A DNA stretch of 7,048 nucleotides, from the NCBI GenBank assembly GCA_002068715.1, contig MWAR01000542.1, positions 1-7,048 of the forward strand, written 5' to 3'. Numbering within the stretch: the first letter of the stretch is position 1; each line of letters starts with the position of its first letter. Made by a program: the position numbers and the translations under genes. Source of the DNA: a bacterium ADurb.Bin374 (lineage in GTDB: Bacteria > Riflebacteria > Ozemobacteria > Ozemobacterales > Ozemobacteraceae). Of the stretch, positions 4,749 to 7,048 are shown piece by piece. The notes beneath the pieces were generated by a model that was given only the letters and a program-made list of their open reading frames with translations, was not told where the DNA came from and searched no databases.

Positions 4749-7048
4749 ATGATTGAAGAAATCCTGATAAGCCTGCAGGACAAGCTTCGCAGTACCGATT
4801 ACCTGGATAACGAGACGGCGGTCGACAAGTTCGGCTCGCTGCTCCAGTCGCAGAACACCGAGAAACAGCGCAAGATCATCTCGACGATCCTTCCGCTCGC
4901 TCTTTCGTCGAAGTTCGAGACGATCCAGAAAAAGACTGTCCAGGTTGTCTGCAATTATCCGACGGTTCTGAAGGACGTGCTTCCCGCGCTCCGGCTTTCG
5001 ACCGATACCACTGTCCGGTTCTGGACATACTTCATGCTCATCGAGCTCTCCCTCATCGCCCAGGAAGAGCTCGTCGAGGTTGTCAACAGCCGCGAGAACG
5101 ACGAGATCAGGCGCCTTGCGCTCGAAGCCCTCGGGAAAAAGCCCAGCAAGGAAATGGTCCTGCTGTTGCTCGACAAGATCAGCGACCCGAGCTGGATCAT
5201 CCGCAAACAGGCGAAAAACCTGCTGATCGGTCTGGGAGACGGCATTTACCAGATCATCCAGGAATTCTTCATGACCTGCCCGAGCCGGCAGAAATACGAC
5301 TGCATCAAGCTCATCCCGCTCATCCTCAAGGACAAGACTTTCACGCTGTTCCAGCGCATGCTCGAAGCCGACCGGAGCGCAGTCGTGAAGCCGTACATCT
5401 GCGCCGGCCTCGGCGAGATCCGCAGCGAGGCTTCCCTGCAGACTCTTCTGCGCCTGCTCGAGGACCCGTCGATGCTCGTCCGGGAAGAGGCGATCAAGGC
5501 CCTGACCAACTGGGGCCGCGAGATCGTCATGCCGCTGCTCGGAATCTTTCCCTCGGCAAGCCAGGAAACGCGCATCTCGATAATGATTCTCATGGGCCGA
5601 GTTCTCGGCCTCGACGCGATGAAGGACCTCCAGACCTTCTTCGGTCCGTTGACGCAGGAATCGAAATACTTCCTGCTCACGGCGATGGCAGAGGTCCGAG
5701 ACCCCCTCATCGTCCAGGATCTTCTGCCATTCCTCAAGGACGATTCGGTCTTCATCCAGGACTACGCGATGAAGATCCTCGCCCGGCTCGGCGTGCACGC
5801 CCTCGATCCGCTGCTCGCCTGTCTCGACAGCGAGGATGAACTGCTGCTGCTGCCCGTCCTGAGGGTCATCGGCGAGATCGGTTCGAAGGACGCCCTGCGG
5901 CCGCTTCTGTTCCTCATCGACAACAACCGCAACACCCTCATCCGAACCTGCGGCGTCGAGTCGATCTCCAAGCTCCAGAAGTTCGAGCTCGTCGCGGGCC
6001 TGTTGCTGCTCAAACTCGACGACAAGGACCTCTCGATTCGCCACACGATCGTCGAGAACCTGTCGAAACACCCGAGAAACGCCTTCATCAAGGACCTCCT
6101 TCTCGCGACCATGGACCGGAACTCCGACGTCGCCTGGTGGTCGAAGGAAATTCTCAAGCGGCGCGACTATCCGGGCATTCCCTCGTTCCTGTCGCTCTAC
6201 GAGAGCAGCACCGATTTCGAAAAGGACAAGATCATCTCGCTGAGCTCGAAGCTGTCGAGCGATCAGATCGACTCGGTTCTCAAGAAAGAAAAGATCACGA
6301 TCGAGAGCCTGCAGCCCGAGAACGTCGAAACGCGCGTCCTGTCGCGGAAATATAACAAAGAAAATATTACGGACATCAAGGAACTCCTCTACTACCTGCA
6401 CGAGGAGGGTGGCTCGGATCTCCACATCAATATCGGTCTGCCGCCGAGCATCCGCATCCATGGCGAGCTCGTCCGGACGACGTTCGAGACGATCACGCCC
6501 GAAAAAAGCCGGTATCTGCTGTTCTCCCTGCTGACCGAGCCGCAGAAAGCCGTGTTCAACGAACGCATGGAGCTGGACTTCTCGTTCGAAATCCATGACT
6601 GCGCTCGTTTCCGCGCCAATATGTTCATGCAGAAAAACGGCATGGCGGCCGTGTTCCGCATCATTCCGAACATCGTGCCGACGTTCGAGGAGCTGTCGAT
6701 CGACCGCGACATCATGCTCAAGATCTGCAACCACCGGTCCGGTCTGATCCTCGTCACTGGCTCCACGGGTGAGTTCGTCCATCCGCACAAGCGCTGCGCG
6801 GTCACCCAGCGCGAGCTCGGCACCAACACCCTCAATTTCACGAACGCCCTCCGCGGTGCCCTGCGCGAAGACCCCGACGTCATCCTCGTCGGCGAAATGC
6901 GCGACACCGAGACGATGCATCTCGCCATCTCGGCCGCCGAAACCGGCCACCTGGTCTTCTCGACCCTGCACACCATCAACGCCTACGAGTCGATCCACCG
7001 TGTCATCGGCTCGTTCCCGGGCGATCAGCAGCAGACGATCCGCATGCA
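4749..7048 (+). CDS. HEAT-repeat protein fused to PilT/PilU-type pilus retraction ATPase; Walker A region missing; cut by right edge
   Basis: PilT-family hexamers in the cytoplasm hydrolyse ATP to depolymerise type IV pili. 766 codons are present and the frame is still open at the edge. Residues 1 to about 530 are amphipathic helical pairs of HEAT/armadillo type, for example around 118-130, 239-252, 331-345 and 424-440. The PilT domain follows: [20 protein letters not shown] from 556, RFRANMF and AVFRIIP in the N-domain, then [10 protein letters not shown] ending at 674. The next residues are EFVHPHK (675-681), which normally come after the Asp box. About 29 residues are missing, including the P-loop GKS/T and TIEDPI. 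Beyond this, [15 protein letters not shown] (Walker B, 705-719, Glu716) and [13 protein letters not shown] (His box, His734 and His741) are intact. The ATG is the only upstream start in frame. GAGGAT ends 14 nt before it, far for a ribosome site. Frame and neighbouring motifs are clean. Confidence 0.9.
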   Translation, partial: MIEEILISLQDKLRSTDYLDNETAVDKFGSLLQSQNTEKQRKIISTILPLALSSKFETIQKKTVQVVCNYPTVLKDVLPALRLSTDTTVRFWTYFMLIELSLIAQEELVEVVNSRENDEIRRLALEALGKKPSKEMVLLLLDKISDPSWIIRKQAKNLLIGLGDGIYQIIQEFFMTCPSRQKYDCIKLIPLILKDKTFTLFQRMLEADRSAVVKPYICAGLGEIRSEASLQTLLRLLEDPSMLVREEAIKALTNWGREIVMPLLGIFPSASQETRISIMILMGRVLGLDAMKDLQTFFGPLTQESKYFLLTAMAEVRDPLIVQDLLPFLKDDSVFIQDYAMKILARLGVHALDPLLACLDSEDELLLLPVLRVIGEIGSKDALRPLLFLIDNNRNTLIRTCGVESISKLQKFELVAGLLLLKLDDKDLSIRHTIVENLSKHPRNAFIKDLLLATMDRNSDVAWWSKEILKRRDYPGIPSFLSLYESSTDFEKDKIISLSSKLSSDQIDSVLKKEKITIESLQPENVETRVLSRKYNKENITDIKELLYYLHEEGGSDLHINIGLPPSIRIHGELVRTTFETITPEKSRYLLFSLLTEPQKAVFNERMELDFSFEIHDCARFRANMFMQKNGMAAVFRIIPNIVPTFEELSIDRDIMLKICNHRSGLILVTGSTGEFVHPHKRCAVTQRELGTNTLNFTNALRGALREDPDVILVGEMRDTETMHLAISAAETGHLVFSTLHTINAYESIHRVIGSFPGDQQQTIRM

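Noticed and set aside
4698..6998. A 766-codon open frame on the minus strand opposite the HEAT-PilT gene
   Set aside because: Its product is Arg/Asp/Glu-rich with no recognisable domain, and it mirrors a plus-strand gene with clear HEAT and PilT motifs. Long antisense frames arise in GC-rich genes that rarely use the codons complementary to stops.

Overview
The window is bacterial and GC-rich. It holds the end-to-end core of the conserved rpsB-tsf-pyrH-frr-uppS-cdsA cluster on the minus strand (roughly 1-4576) and, divergently on the plus strand, most of a large PilT-type ATPase gene (4749 to beyond the right edge). The full-length EF-Ts, a type IV pilus ATPase and Shine-Dalgarno-led genes suggest a Gram-negative-type bacterium. 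The long HEAT-repeat extension on PilT and the ferredoxin inside the operon do not match the well-studied model organisms, so an uncultured or deep-branching lineage is plausible, but I cannot name a phylum from the sequence.

Reading the minus strand in transcription order: a good sigma70-like promoter (4630-4658) drives rpsB (ribosomal protein S2), then tsf (elongation factor Ts). A strong perfect hairpin separates tsf from pyrH (UMP kinase). frr (ribosome recycling factor) follows, then a 57-residue 2[4Fe-4S] ferredoxin (1121-1294) only 4 nt after frr. A second GC-rich hairpin precedes uppS (undecaprenyl diphosphate synthase), whose stop codon overlaps the start of cdsA (phosphatidate cytidylyltransferase), which runs off the left edge. 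The cluster joins translation (S2, EF-Ts, RRF), pyrimidine nucleotide supply (PyrH) and envelope lipid synthesis (UppS, CdsA).

A 172-bp divergent intergenic region (4577-4748) carries back-to-back promoters. The plus-strand gene encodes about 530 residues of HEAT-like helical repeats followed by a PilT/PilU-type retraction ATPase domain, an unusual architecture. Within the ATPase the most striking anomaly of the window is found. At 6770/6771 the sequence jumps in frame from the start of the Walker A loop (GSTG) directly to the residues that normally follow the Asp box (EFVHPHK). About 29 residues are missing, including the P-loop lysine and the Asp box, while Walker B and His-box motifs further on are intact. 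This is either a real deletion that makes a catalytically dead motor or a sequence, assembly or editing artefact. All other genes look complete against their families. No tRNA, rRNA, CRISPR array or insertion sequence was seen, and no gene-free stretch exceeds 300 bases.
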